Below, one piece after another: positions 22,989 through 32,875 of a stretch of 60,000 nucleotides of DNA (its first letter is position 1; each line of letters starts with the position of its first letter). A program made the position numbers and the translations under genes. This DNA is from Adiantum capillus-veneris (Eukaryota; Streptophyta; Polypodiopsida; Polypodiales; Pteridaceae). Location: assembly GCA_014529385.2 (NCBI GenBank), contig CM043942.1:104610141-104670140 (forward strand), given 5' to 3'. The notes below the pieces were generated by a model. It searched no databases, was not told the DNA's origin, and was given only the letters and a program-made list of their open reading frames with translations.

Positions 22989-24490
22989 TTTTTACTTTTT
23001 ACTTTTTTGGGCTAGAGCCGGTAAGCCAGCAAGGAGCTGCCTTTGCTTCGCGTGCGCGCAAACGAGTCAAAGACAAATTACCTTGCGGACTTACCGACAA
23101 AGGGAAAAGCGCTTCCATGCCGTATCGTGGCATGTCAACGGGGAATGGAAGCAAGTTTCCCCCTCGGGGGAGTAAAAAGTCTTTTCATGCCATGTTAGTC
23201 AGTCCATGTTCCCTTGTTAGTCACGCCACCCGAGGGTAACGTCGGGAAATCACCAAACGAATTCAATGATGCATTTAAGGACCAAGGCTGAGAGAGAGGG
23301 ACAAACCCTTGTAACTCACAGACCGTATTGAATCTTGCCCAGGTACTCCAGGATTTTCACCTGGTAGAAAAAGGCCCCCGTCCAGCGGATGTCCGGTAGG
23401 ACTGCCATACCCAAGGTGGGCGTCGGCTCAAAGGAGGCATCCCGATCCGGCCAACCATGGTCACCAAGGCCCGCTCGGAAAGCCCCAGGACCATGTTAGG
23501 CGGGACCGCACCGTACGCAATAACTACAAGCCCTACGAGCTTTCAACACCCTCACGGGCCAGAGCATTGTAGTATCGCGGTACGGCCCCGCAGAGGAATG
23601 CTGCAACGTTATCCGCATAGGCACTCCTCAGCTGCGGTCCACGACGACCATTATGGGCCCCACGGGGGACAACCCATCCTGGCAATCGCTTTCCGCTAAT
23701 CTCCCCTCCCAGGAGTAACACTTCGGTATCTTCACCGCTCGGATTGTTTAACAGCCGTCTAGCATGTTCCAAACAGGGTCGTATTGAGTTTCTGAGATTG
23801 TCCAGCTCAGGGCACTGTACCAACAAGTGCGTAAGTGACCTTGAGCCTTCTTCCATTCCGCATAACGGGCAAGTCCTCGACTGTGCCCGTTCAATCTTAT
23901 CCTTAAGCCTTAAGCCATCCACTCTTGCTAGTAACAAGACTTTCTCCTCCATCCCACCGGGGTTCTTCCCAATGCTCTGCCTGTAAAGGTAACCACGCGT
24001 GTCCTCATACTTCCTCTCGATATAAGGATCAAGGGAGACACATTGATGTGAGTGTTCCCAGAGCTTCCAGCTTTCCTGTCTTGCGGTTTCGACAGAAGCG
24101 CCGTTGATATACCTCTGCCCCCAAAACTTTGTCCTTTTACACCAGGTCCACTTCTTGAATTGGTTCCATTCTGGTATATTATTAACCAAATCTGCAATCC
24201 AAGTCTTTAGACCTGCGTACTTGGTAAAAGCTCGTACCCTCTGTCCTGCACAGTAAGCTGGTACGGGGGGGAGCCCTAACTCCCGGTGAAGAGTTGCTGC
24301 TGCCACAGAACTCGACTTCGCGGCCTTACCGACTACCCACCTCATTCCAGTTGCTATAAGCGTCTCTAATGGGTTCAACTTCCTCATGTCATGTGAGCCC
24401 ATAATCTCCGCTCCATAAGTCGCCACTGGGAAGACGCACGCCTTGAGAAAGGCCAACCTTGACCACATCGGAATTTTCTTATTGTCAGAA
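22988..24490 (-). mobile_element. 5'-truncated, G+C-rich LINE
   Basis: Minus-strand LINE fragment. Its 3' tail, seen on the plus strand at 22988-23009, is an irregular poly-T made of TTTTTAC repeats. A roughly 540-bp 3' part between the tail and the ORF has no clear coding function. The ORF occupies 24468-23533. The 5' end is cut near 24490, inside the segment after the reverse transcriptase core, the usual result of incomplete reverse transcription. G+C content is visibly higher than on either side, where minisatellite units of the same kind flank it. It is a different family from the LINEs at 39-54 kb. Confidence 0.75.
23533..24468 (-). pseudogene. LINE ORF2 C-terminal fragment (post-RT region, Cys/His motif)
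   Basis: Uninterrupted 311-codon frame, truncated at its N-terminus. Residues 1-25 (MWSRLAFLKACVFPVATYGA, then E) match the post-RT thumb block of non-LTR retrotransposons, where KACVLPVLLYGAE-like sequence is typical. Residues 200-219 carry the terminal zinc-binding motif CPLCGMEEGSRSLTHLLVQC (C200, C203, H214, C219), thought to bind element RNA or target DNA. The catalytic YxDD and the endonuclease lie upstream and are missing, so no activity is expected. The frame continues in phase a few codons upstream of the Met (KKIP) before the truncation point. That it is still open suggests a recent insertion or chance preservation. Confidence 0.8.
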
Positions 24491-24618
24491 CACTACCCAA
24501 GCTTGAGGTGCTTTGTCATGCTTGCTGACTAAGGTGCTTGAGGGCAAGGTGTTCAAAAAGTCGAATTCAATCCCTACTCAAGAGGGGACAAGCCGTAAAG
24601 CTAGGGCGGTGAGAGAGA

Positions 24619-24619
<1 letters not shown>

Positions 24620-24659
<40 letters not shown>
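24620..24659. repeat. (AC)n microsatellite
   Basis: A perfect AC run of about 40 bp. It is the only AC tract of this length in the window; the others are mostly GA/CT. Confidence 0.97.
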
Positions 24660-24660
<1 letters not shown>

Positions 24661-25200
24661 GGAAAGCCCAAACCTCAAGAGGCAACAAGGACACATGTCA
24701 AGCCCCTACCCATGTTGCCCTCATAGTGTAAAGCCTATTGGTTGGCCTCCCAAGGCGTCCAATCATAAATTAGTTAATTTGATTAATTGTTTTTGCATTT
24801 ATCAAGTCCTCTCTGTCAAAGGGGAAAGGGGTAAACATATCCCAAGGCTACCCGTATTGCTTGTTATGCATTCTGCATGTGATTGGCTAGGCTTGCAGGG
24901 GTCCAATAAGCTTCTTTCATGAGCTAGAAGAGGGGGGCGACCAAAGCAAGAGGGGGGCGACCAAAGCAAGAAGGGGGCTAGCTTGTGGGGTGTACTCTCC
25001 CACACACACTCACACACGCTCTCATGGTGTGAAGTGCAAAGTGCAAGAGCTCCATCTCCTTCTCCAAGCTAGTAGAGAAGTTGAGAGCCTACACCAACAC
25101 TCTTGGCTATGGAATGCAAATCCAACCAAGAGCCATGCTTCAATGCTTAAGCTTGCCATCTTCATTACTATGCTATTATATATGCTAGCAAGAAGAGTGA
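24660..25200. other. Unique-looking DNA with a small tandem repeat
   Basis: No gene seen. At about 24929-24985 a ~22-bp unit (AAGAGGGGGGCGACCAAAGC) occurs twice exactly and a third time in diverged form. A CACACACTCACACACGCTCTC low-complexity stretch lies near 25002-25022. Confidence 0.6.
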
Positions 25201-25693
25201 TGATAAGTGAGGAACTATTTCTTTCTCCTATGAATTTTTATTTTTCCTCTTCCCTACTTTCATTCCCCGCTGGCTCTCTCCACCTTCGAAGGTGATTGAG
25301 ACCTTAGCACTGAGGCTTGGGATAGTTAATGCTTTTTGCAAAGTTTATGTTATGCTCGCGATGCATGAAGCTTTATATCTTCAGTGCATCACCTAGGTAA
25401 CAAGGAACACAAAGATTGTATTGAAACAAGCTCTCTTGATGGGAGAATCTATAATACAAATTCCTATTGGACAGGGGACCGGCTCCACATAAATCCACTC
25501 CTCAATTCTTGTCATGTTCTCTAAAATCTCTCTTACAAAAGTATTTTTCATGCAAAATTAATTAAGTATTATGTTTATGTTGCTACCATCAATTAAGTTC
25601 ACCCTCTATGCTCTCAAAGTAGTGACACAAAAATGTTCTCTCTAATTCTATGAATTCCGATATTCTCAAGGTTCATAGGCCATTTCCATTACA
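25201..25693 (+). repeat. 5' LTR of gypsy element
   Basis: Homologous to 29271-29750, sharing GAGGCTTGGGATAGTTAAT, ATGCATGAAGCTTT, GATGGGAGAATCTATAATAC and CCCTCTATGCTCTCAAAGTA. It ends CCATTACA directly before the primer site. The exact start is uncertain. Homology begins near 25216 (CTATTTCTTTCTCCTATG), but the 3' copy is truncated there, so the true start may be the TGATAAG at 25201. Confidence 0.8.
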
Positions 25694-25707
25694 TTGGTAT
25701 CAAAGCA
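25694..25707 (+). promoter_or_regulatory. Primer-binding site (initiator tRNA-Met type)
   Basis: TTGGTATCAAAGCA immediately follows the LTR. It resembles TGGTATCAGAGC, the complement of the plant initiator tRNA-Met 3' end, with one mismatch in the core. Confidence 0.85.
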
Positions 25708-26058
25708 TTTGGTTTCTCTCTTCTTGCTTACGAAGAGAGGTCCTTAAGATTAATAGTTGATTTTGTTAATTATATTAGGGTAAGTGGGACTGGCACCTAT
25801 TATCGGTTTTGTTGAGCCCACTATGTGGAATATGGTGCACATCTCGAGAGCTTTGGTCTTAATAATGGGGTCTTTTTAGACTTTCCCACGGCTTTACCAT
25901 TATTGAGCCATAGGAAGTCTGAAAGGAGCTATCCCTCGGTAACTCTGCAATAGTAGACCCACTCCACTACTCTCTATAATTAACCAATTTGAGCCGAGGG
26001 TGTAGATACTTAAGTGCTGATTTTCAAAGGCTAAGAGGAGTAGCAACTAAGGTTTTGA

Positions 26059-27300
26059 ATTGCCAAAGTAAACACATAAGTTTAATTAACATGGCTGACA
26101 ATAACCAAGAGAGTAGAATAAACATTGATAACTTTGATTTTGCACATGAAGGTGCTAATGATGATGCCTCCATGTTTGTCAATTATCATGTTACTAGGTT
26201 GCAGCAAGCTATGGGCAACCCTGCCTTGCAAGCCAAAGTTGCTCAACAACTTCGTGCTTTTGAGATTTCCCTTCCTCTCCAAGAGGAGAGAGAGCTTAGG
26301 AGGCCTCTTGAAGAGACCCCCCAAAAGAAGACTATCTCCCACACGAGAGGAGGAATCCAAAGAGCAAAAAAGTAATGAATCTTTAAGTTCCTCTGAAGAT
26401 ATGGTTCCACGAAGACGGCGGTCTAGATGACCACCAACTCCTTCCAAGAGGAAACGTTCAACCCACAGTCCTCCTCGTCGCTCCAAAAGGGAAGAGACGA
26501 AACAAAGGAAGAAAAGGGCAAGAAAGAGGTCACCCTCTTCTCCTTCTTCTTCACCTTCCTCCTCTTCTGAAAAAAGCTATGGCTATCCTCCTAAAGAATA
26601 TAAGAGGGGAGGACATCGCAAATCCGATACCCTGCATGGTGAAGGTCACAAAAGCTCAAGAAGTTCAAAGAGGGAGGAAAGAGTATCTCTTTTCTCACCT
26701 ATGATGGCATCACCTTTGGTGCTATCGACAAAGTATTGCCCTTCATCCAGCAATTTGATGCAGCCTTTGGAGTTGACCTCAAGGAATTGACCTCAAGGCT
26801 ACTGTCTTTCAAAAGATCGATTTTGTCGAGCAAAAGCAGTAATTTTGTGCGAGATTACCTAAAGAGATGGCCGAGTACATCAACTCTCAAAGGCCTGGTT
26901 CTATCGCCGAAGTAATCCACCACACCATGGTTGCTTCGCGCATCAATTTTCAACAAGGGGCTAGACGAAATGTCAAGCCCATGGAAAACAAAGACAAGAG
27001 TGATGCAAAGGGAAAAACCAATGCCCAAAATTCTTCCCAAGGCAATTCCAACAACAACAACAACAATTAGTCCAAGGAGAACGAATTTTACAAAGGTAAA
27101 AACAAACTCTCTCCTAGAGAGCTTGAAGCTTTTCGCAAGGACCATAAATGTTTTAAGTGTGGGGAGCAAGGACATGGCTATCGTTCCTGCCCCAAGAGAA
27201 ATGCTTGCAATGAGACTCCTAGAGCTTCCACCATCGAAGGTCCAAAAGAGGATGCCCATTGCAAAGGATCACCTCTCTCCTATGCTTGGGGAAAGATCAT
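26059..27300 (+). pseudogene. Gypsy gag remnant with CCHC zinc knuckle
   Basis: The frame starts near ATG 26091 (MADNNQESRINIDNFDF), with a helical capsid-like N-terminus. It then becomes a low-complexity Ser/Arg/Lys region near 26400-26660. A YDGITFGAIDKVLPFIQQFD block near 26704-26763 fits the gypsy capsid core, which packages element RNA into cytoplasmic particles. A zinc knuckle CFKCGEQGHGYRSC lies at 27149-27190 and binds element RNA. An Asn-rich stretch (AAC repeats near 27050) precedes it. The frame changes at about 26376, 26850 and 27070 with stops between, so no complete gag is made. A short direct duplication (GACCTCAAGGAATTGACCTC) near 26774-26800 may be one cause of the loss of frame. 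Confidence 0.8.
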
Positions 27301-29276
27301 GATACCTTCATCTTGTTTGACCCTGGCTCTACTCACAACTTCATGTCAACGGAGTTGGCCACCAAGTTGGAGTCACAGCCGGCACCACTTTCAAGGAACA
27401 GCAAGCCTCCATTATTCCCTTAATTGGGCAGTTGAGGCTTCATGTCCAAAGCTATGTTGACAAAGAAGACTTTTTCATCTCTCCTCTCCAACATGAGAAT
27501 GCTATCCTAGGATCGCCATGGTTCAACCGCATGGCTGCCAACATGAAGTTCCCTGAAAGGAGAATCTACCTCACCTACAGCGAAAAAAACATGTATATAG
27601 ATTCTAATGAGTCTAGTCGTACTATACCACTTGTAAATCAGCCTGCTTTTGATAATTCAATGAAGAGTTGAGTTTCTACATACATGATTTTTGTCAAAGA
27701 ACCCTTAAAAGATTCTAATGTTTCATCAAATGTAAATGGTAGGAATCAAGAAGAGTTAGACTTGTCCAATTGTCTAAAAGGATTCCAAGATGTGTTCATC
27801 ATTGATATCCCTATGGAATTACCTCCAAAACGAGAAGATGATGACCATCAAATTGAGCTCCTACCAGGAAGCTCACCGCCTAACAAGCCTCCTTATCGAG
27901 TTTCCCAAGCTCAGCAAGAGGAGATCATGAGGCAAGTACAAGAATTGGTTGACAAAGGGATGGTGAGGACTAGCGTCTCTCCCTTTTGTTCTCCAATCCT
28001 TTTAGTGCAAAAGAATATGGTACATACCATATGTGTGTGGACTATCGAGCACTAAACAATATCACTATCAAAAACAGATTTCCCATGCCTCGGGTAGAAG
28101 GTATGTGTGATAAGCTACAAGGCTCTACCTACTTCAGTAGAATTGACCTTAAGAGTGGCTATCATTAAATAAGGATAGTGGATAAAGATATCATAAAGAT
28201 CACCTTTCGTATAACGTTTGGTCTTTATGAATATATAGTCATGTCTTTCGGCTTGACTAATACACCAACCATGTTTAATCGTCTTATGGAGAAAATCTTT
28301 TTCTCAACCAAAGAAAAGAAAATTTTTCCTTCAAGAGATTCAATACTTAGGTCATATTATCTCTCAAGATGGTATCCGTATGGATCGATCAAAGTTAGAG
28401 GTAATAAAAGCATGGCCTAATCCAAGGAATCTACATGAGCTAAGAAGTTTTATTGGTATGTGCGCATCCTATAGACGCTTTATAGCAAAATTCTCTCAAA
28501 TAACAGGACCACTACATGACTTAACAAAGAAGAACGTTAAGTATTCATGGACTGCTAAGGAGAAAAATGCTTTTGACCAGCTCAAAGAGAAGCTTACCTC
28601 CCAACCAGTCCTCATGCTTCCAAATCTCTCAAAGCCATTTGAGGTCCAATGTGATGCTCGTGGTGATTTCCTTGGAGCAATCTTGCTTCAAGAAGGGCAC
28701 GCCATAGCATATGAGAGCGGAAGGCTCAATACGGATGAACGGGTCTTATGCATTTATGAAAAAGAGCTTTTAGATGTTCTACATGTCCTAGACACATGGC
28801 AGCACTATTTATTGGGAACTCCATTTATTCTATGAACCAACCACCAAAGTCTCAAGTACTTCATGACGCAAACCAGGCTTTCCGACAAGCAAATGAAGTA
28901 GGAAATTTTTCTTTCGCAATTTAATTTTATATCTCTCACATTGCTGGTAAGCACAATCAAGTGGCCGATATACTTTCACGATGACCACCAAAAGTTAATG
29001 TTGTGTCTATAGCAACTCACAATGATATATCTTCTATGATAGATGAGTATGCTATTAACCCTGACTTTAGAGACATAATGTCAGCCCTTGCTTTGGGGAA
29101 GAAATAAGAACCATTGACTTTACAGGATGGTTATCTTCTCCACGGCAATAAGCTATGTGTCACCCACTCCCTTCGTGAGAAAGTCATATATGAATCCCAT
29201 GCTCGTCCTTATGCGGGGCATAGAGGCATTCAACCTACTCTCCAAGGAGTAGAGACGTATTTCTATTGGCCTATTC
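27301..29276 (+). pseudogene. Gypsy pol remnant (protease, RT, RNase H, integrase N-terminus)
   Basis: Protease: FDPGSTHNFM at about 27316-27345, with the active-site Asp in a DPGS form, then ILGSPWF near 27508. Reverse transcriptase: YRVSQAQQEEIMRQVQELVD near 27894 and VDYRALNNITIKNRFPMPR near 28035. FSRIDLKSGYH (28135) carries the first catalytic Asp, and MSFGLTNTP (28243) follows. The YxDD block expected next is absent: near 28290-28320 the sequence jumps to the post-catalytic palm. RT connection and RNase H: SKLEVIKAWPNPRNLHELRS at 28383, CDARGDFLGAILLQEG near 28649, and YEKELLDVLHVL. Integrase N-terminal HHCC-type zinc region: HARPYAGHRGI near 29197, ending at YFYWP near 29258. Stops and frameshifts occur at least six times. 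Intact pol would copy and insert element cDNA; this one cannot. Confidence 0.85.
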
Positions 29277-29750
29277 TTTCTCCTATGGAAAGTTTCTTCT
29301 TTCTTGTCCCTACCCTCATTCCTCGCTAGCTCTCTCCACCTTCGAAGGAATTTAAGGCCTTGGGATTGAGGCTTGGGATAGTTAATTTTTTTTGCAAAGT
29401 TCATGTTATGCTCGTGATGCATGAAGCTTTCCATATTCATTGCATCACCTAGGTCACAAGGAACACAAAGATTGTATTGTATTAGGCCTCTCTTGATGGG
29501 AGAATCTATAATACAAATGCCTATAGGAGGGGGGACCGGCTCCACATAAATATGGTCCTCAACTATTGTCATGTTCTCTAAATCTCTCTTGCAAAAGTAT
29601 TGTTCATGCCCAAGTTAATTAAGTACTATATTTATGTTTCTACCATCAATTAAGTTCACCCTCTATGCTCTCAAAGTAGTCACACAAAAATATTCTCTCT
29701 AATTCTCTTAATTTCGCTATTCTCAAAGTTCATAGGCCATTTCCATTACA
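29271..29750 (+). repeat. 3' LTR of gypsy element (5' end damaged)
   Basis: Matches 25216-25693 and ends CCATTACA at 29750. Its start is fused to integrase coding sequence at CTATTCTTTCTCCTATG, with no polypurine tract, so a deletion joins integrase to the LTR. Confidence 0.82.
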
Positions 29751-29781
29751 TGATGGTGTCCATATGTCACACACCCCAACA

Positions 29782-29794
29782 AGCCTCCCCGTGT
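29782..29794 (-). promoter_or_regulatory. Polypurine tract of non-autonomous LTR element
   Basis: On the minus strand CACACGGGGAGGCT directly precedes the LTR start TGTTGGGG, the position where plus-strand DNA priming occurs in LTR elements. Confidence 0.6.
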
Positions 29795-31306
29795 GTGATA
29801 TAGTAGCACCCAAAAGTACAAAGTTTTCCTCCCTAGAGAATTGTCAATTGGGTGTAAGATCAAAAGATGTGCACCCGCCCTAGTAGAGAATTGTAAGTCT
29901 ACTAGGTGGTAGATCAAATCAAAATGCAAATGAAGTCCTACTATAAATTGTCAAAGCATTTGCGGTGTCAGTTGCAAATTGTCAATGTCGTTGATGCTGA
30001 TCCTCCCGTCCACGTGTGTCGTCAAAGTGATCGTGAATGTCGATGGCAAAATGGTATACAAAACAGATTTTCATGCAGATGCGTATGAGGATGGTCCTAC
30101 ACGATGTCGGGTAGTGTCTAATCCCTGTAAAAAGTTACTTTTCATGAAGCCAAATGTGATATGCTTTGTTCCACTGCAAAAAGTATGAATGCAGAGAGCT
30201 AGTGAAAATTCAATGATAAATTTGTGCATGGTGTTGGTGCTTTGTGGGGTTTTTACAATCTTGAAATTGGATATTTGCATACACATCAATCTGTGCACTT
30301 GAGCTTGTGTGGCTATTCTTTCTCATGCTCGATGGCCAAGATTGGTGACAAGGTGGTCGGTTGCTGCGAGTGGGAATAATACCAAGCCAAGAAGGGGAGG
30401 CAAGATGTGCTTTGTGATGTGTGGAAGCAGCTACAAAAAAACCAAAAAAGTGCTTTGAGTTCTTCATATTTGTGATAATGCGTGCTTAAGTGTGTGAGTT
30501 CGAGGGCCCATGAGAACAAGGTTTTGACCATTATCTCAATATTAAGGTTACTTCCAATGAAATAAGTGCGCGAGGTCAAGGTAGAGCAGCATGTGAGGTG
30601 CGGGAGGGAAAGAGTCGTGCATTGGCGCTAGCACACCGACCAGAGGAGATGTAATTATGATGAATGTTGCATTGCAAGAGTCCACAACAGTTATTGGATA
30701 ATGCAATGTTATTAGCAAATTGAAGAGAAAGCAATGCAAAAGTAGATATAGCTGAGTCTAATAGACTAGCGAGATTTTGGGGCCTGCAGTATGGCATTCA
30801 ACTAGAGAGAATCGCTGTGAAAACTCCCCAAGCCTTGAAATGTATTGTGTTGCGAGGCAGTAGCATACATAATAGCGCTTATTCCAAGCAGCAGAAGTAT
30901 CGATACTAGCAAGGACTGAGCTATGACAAATGAGCACACCTTTTGAGTGTGGCCGAGTTCTGCTCAGACCCGAAATAGCTATTAACTTTAATTGAGCACT
31001 GCTTTGGATTTCACTAGTGGACAACCTTCGATTTTGGGTGTGCCTTCCTTTAAAAAAGTCAAATCCCTATAAATAGGGTATCCTTCACATGGGTATCTTC
31101 AAAATAAGCTTCTTCTTCATCAAAGGGTACATGCCAGAGCATTTAATACCCATCAAATGTCACATACACCTAAAAATCGTAAACTTTTCAAGTTCCTAAT
31201 CGCCAAAGGGTAGTGGAGCATGCTCATGCCCAACTAGTGATTAGGGAGTGAGATTATTAAAGATACTTATGCACTACAAATTAATTGGCCTAGGTGTAAA
31301 ACCGTC

Positions 31307-31319
31307 GGCTCTAATACCA
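31307..31319 (-). promoter_or_regulatory. Primer-binding site (tRNA-Met type)
   Basis: The minus strand reads TGGTATTAGAGCC two bases after the LTR end. It differs by one base from the plant initiator tRNA-Met complement. Confidence 0.85.
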
Positions 31320-31321
31320 CA

Positions 31322-31639
31322 TGTTAGGAATGGTGGTTATGGTGGAAACGTGAGTGAGCCGTTCATGGCGTAATTAGTAAGTTAATTACAATGAGAGATT
31401 AGAGAGAGACTTACACTAATACAAGTAGCAAATCATAAGTAGATTAAGATGCAAATGAGTACAAAGTGATGGCTAGTGTATAGAGTGCAAAAGTGGATAA
31501 AAATTAAGTAGCTTTGGGCTTCTTTTATAGAGTTGGGAGAGGGCATCTAGTGACCTGATCGATGATGTCAAGTGTATAGGCGTCCAAAGTAGACGGTGTC
31601 CTCACTTGTACTCGTGCGGATGTGTCACACACCCCAACA
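31322..31639 (-). repeat. Complete 318-bp LTR
   Basis: Ends TGTTGG..CTAACA on the minus strand. CTATAAAAGAAGCCC near 31531-31545 (minus strand) is a likely TATA box. This is the most intact of the family's copies in the window. Confidence 0.82.
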
Positions 31640-32719
31640 AGTTCAAAGTGTTTATAGATCATGAAAAGACCATGTCAAACCATGACAACACCACGTCAAA
31701 CCAAAGCTATCAAATTGACAACTCAAATTGACTATGGGCAATTGTTCTACATTGACTTCAACCCAAACACTTAAGTTGTATAATAGACAACTTGATTGAC
31801 TGAAGACAATTCATCCGGATATACTTCAACTACATCTGCTTGGAGCTTTTGATTTTGGGCCTCTACTTTTGGGCATCCCTTGTAATCAATAAATAAGTGG
31901 GCAGGGCCTCACTTCTCAGAGCATCTGGACGCAGAGTCTGAGAGTGAGCACCTATCTCTTATACTTTGAACACAGATTAATACAAAAAGAAATACCGAAA
32001 GGGGCGCCAGTCTTTGAGGCCAATATCTCTAGGCATGGAACTACGTTGGCCGCGGCGAATCAAGTGTGAATTGTGAACTGTTTTGAAGTGAATCTCTACT
32101 GTGTCGCCGTAGAATCTTGACTTAGAGTGTCCACGTTTGTTACAGTATTTCTTTGCAGGTTTTTTGTTTTGGCTAGTTTTGATGCCTACATGTCCCAGGA
32201 GCTTCAGGGAAGCTAGGGAAACACCAAACAGAAGTTTTGGTGCAAATTGGAAGCCAAAAACAAAGTTTTCAGCGTGCTGTAATTTCTCGCAAGGTTGTGC
32301 AAAGTGCTCTAAAGTGCGTCGAAAGTCAACGTTTACTTGGGATTTCAGCCCATTGCAAGTGGGACACCTTGTAGAATTTTACATGTTTTTCTCAAGTATA
32401 ATAAGAATAAAGAAATACCGAAAGGGGTGCCAGTCTTTGGGGCCAACAGGGCGTCGTTGTCTGCTTGGTAGCGCTCTAGCTGTCAAGCCGTGTTTTGTTT
32501 TAAAGTGTTGAATTCCAGTCAGAGGCTTATTCGTGAAGTTCCTTTGTGTCCTAAAGTCTAACGTAAAGTTTCGGGTGAAAGCCAAAGTCTACCGCCCTAC
32601 GGGCCGGTTTCAATATCACACTTTCTCTCAATTTGACTAAGTTCTTAGCCACTGCTCCATCTCTGATAATTTTGTTGTGGCACTTATCTTCTTGTGCTCT
32701 CCTCCACTAACATGGGTAT
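31640..32719. other. Unrecognised DNA with a repeated 37-bp motif
   Basis: No supported gene. AAAGAAATACCGAAAGGGG continuing into YGCCAGTCTTTGRGGCCAA occurs at about 31987-32023 and 32409-32446 in direct orientation, about 422 bp apart. A diverged inverted copy lies at about 33017-33049. A 124-codon plus-strand ORF at 32137-32511 runs into the second copy and resembles no known protein. The repeats may mark the ends of decayed LTRs. Confidence 0.5.
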
Positions 32720-32875
32720 TGTTGGGGTGTGTGACACATTCGCACCATCAACTAGTGGAAATCCCCTCTGATTTGACACATCATCAATTATATCATGAGA
32801 TGCTCTCTCCCTACTCTTATAGAATAAGCCCAAGCTACACACTTTGTATCCAAACATATCATGCATTTGCTCTGT
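32720..32875 (+). mobile_element. LTR fragment, family of 31322-31639, opposite orientation
   Basis: Starts TGTTGGGGTGTGTGACACAT and keeps alignable blocks (TTGACACATCATCAATTATA, GATGCTCTCTCCCTACTCTT, then ATAGAATAAGCCCAAGCTAC). It fades near 32875. It is more diverged than the copy at 22291. Confidence 0.7.

Larger units (their letters stand above)
25201..29750 (+). mobile_element. Degenerate Ty3/gypsy LTR retrotransposon
   Basis: LTR-flanked element with gag, protease, reverse transcriptase, RNase H and the start of integrase in gypsy order on the plus strand. LTRs lie at about 25201-25693 and 29271-29750. A tRNA-Met-type primer site begins at 25694. All ORFs are broken. The RT has lost its catalytic centre, and a deletion has removed most of integrase and the polypurine tract, probably with the first bases of the 3' LTR. 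No clean target duplication could be identified. The LTRs differ by many substitutions and small indels, so this insertion is much older than the copia element at 54455. Confidence 0.88.
29751..31639 (-). mobile_element. Non-autonomous LTR element, minus strand
   Basis: Read on the minus strand: a complete 318-bp LTR (31639 to 31322) beginning TGTTGGGGTGTG and ending CCTAACA, a two-base gap, then the primer site TGGTATTAGAGCC. About 1.5 kb of internal DNA follows with no gag or pol motif in any frame. A purine-rich CACGGGGAGGCT then precedes a second LTR start (TGTTGGGGTGTGTGACAT at 29781), which is cut after about 30 bp where the gypsy 3' LTR ends. This architecture fits a LARD/TRIM-like element that would need proteins from another element to move. 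Fragments of the same LTR occur at 22291-22580 and 32720-32875. Confidence 0.72.

Noticed and set aside
22291-29781. A single LTR (22291-22580 plus 29751-29781) split by one large insertion
   Set aside because: The two pieces overlap by 10-15 bp in the LTR alignment instead of by a target duplication, and the flanks at 22286 and 31640 share no duplication. They are more simply separate copies.
32137-32511. 124-codon plus-strand ORF with several Cys
   Set aside because: No spacing typical of a zinc or disulfide domain, and its end lies in the repeated 37-bp motif. Most likely chance.
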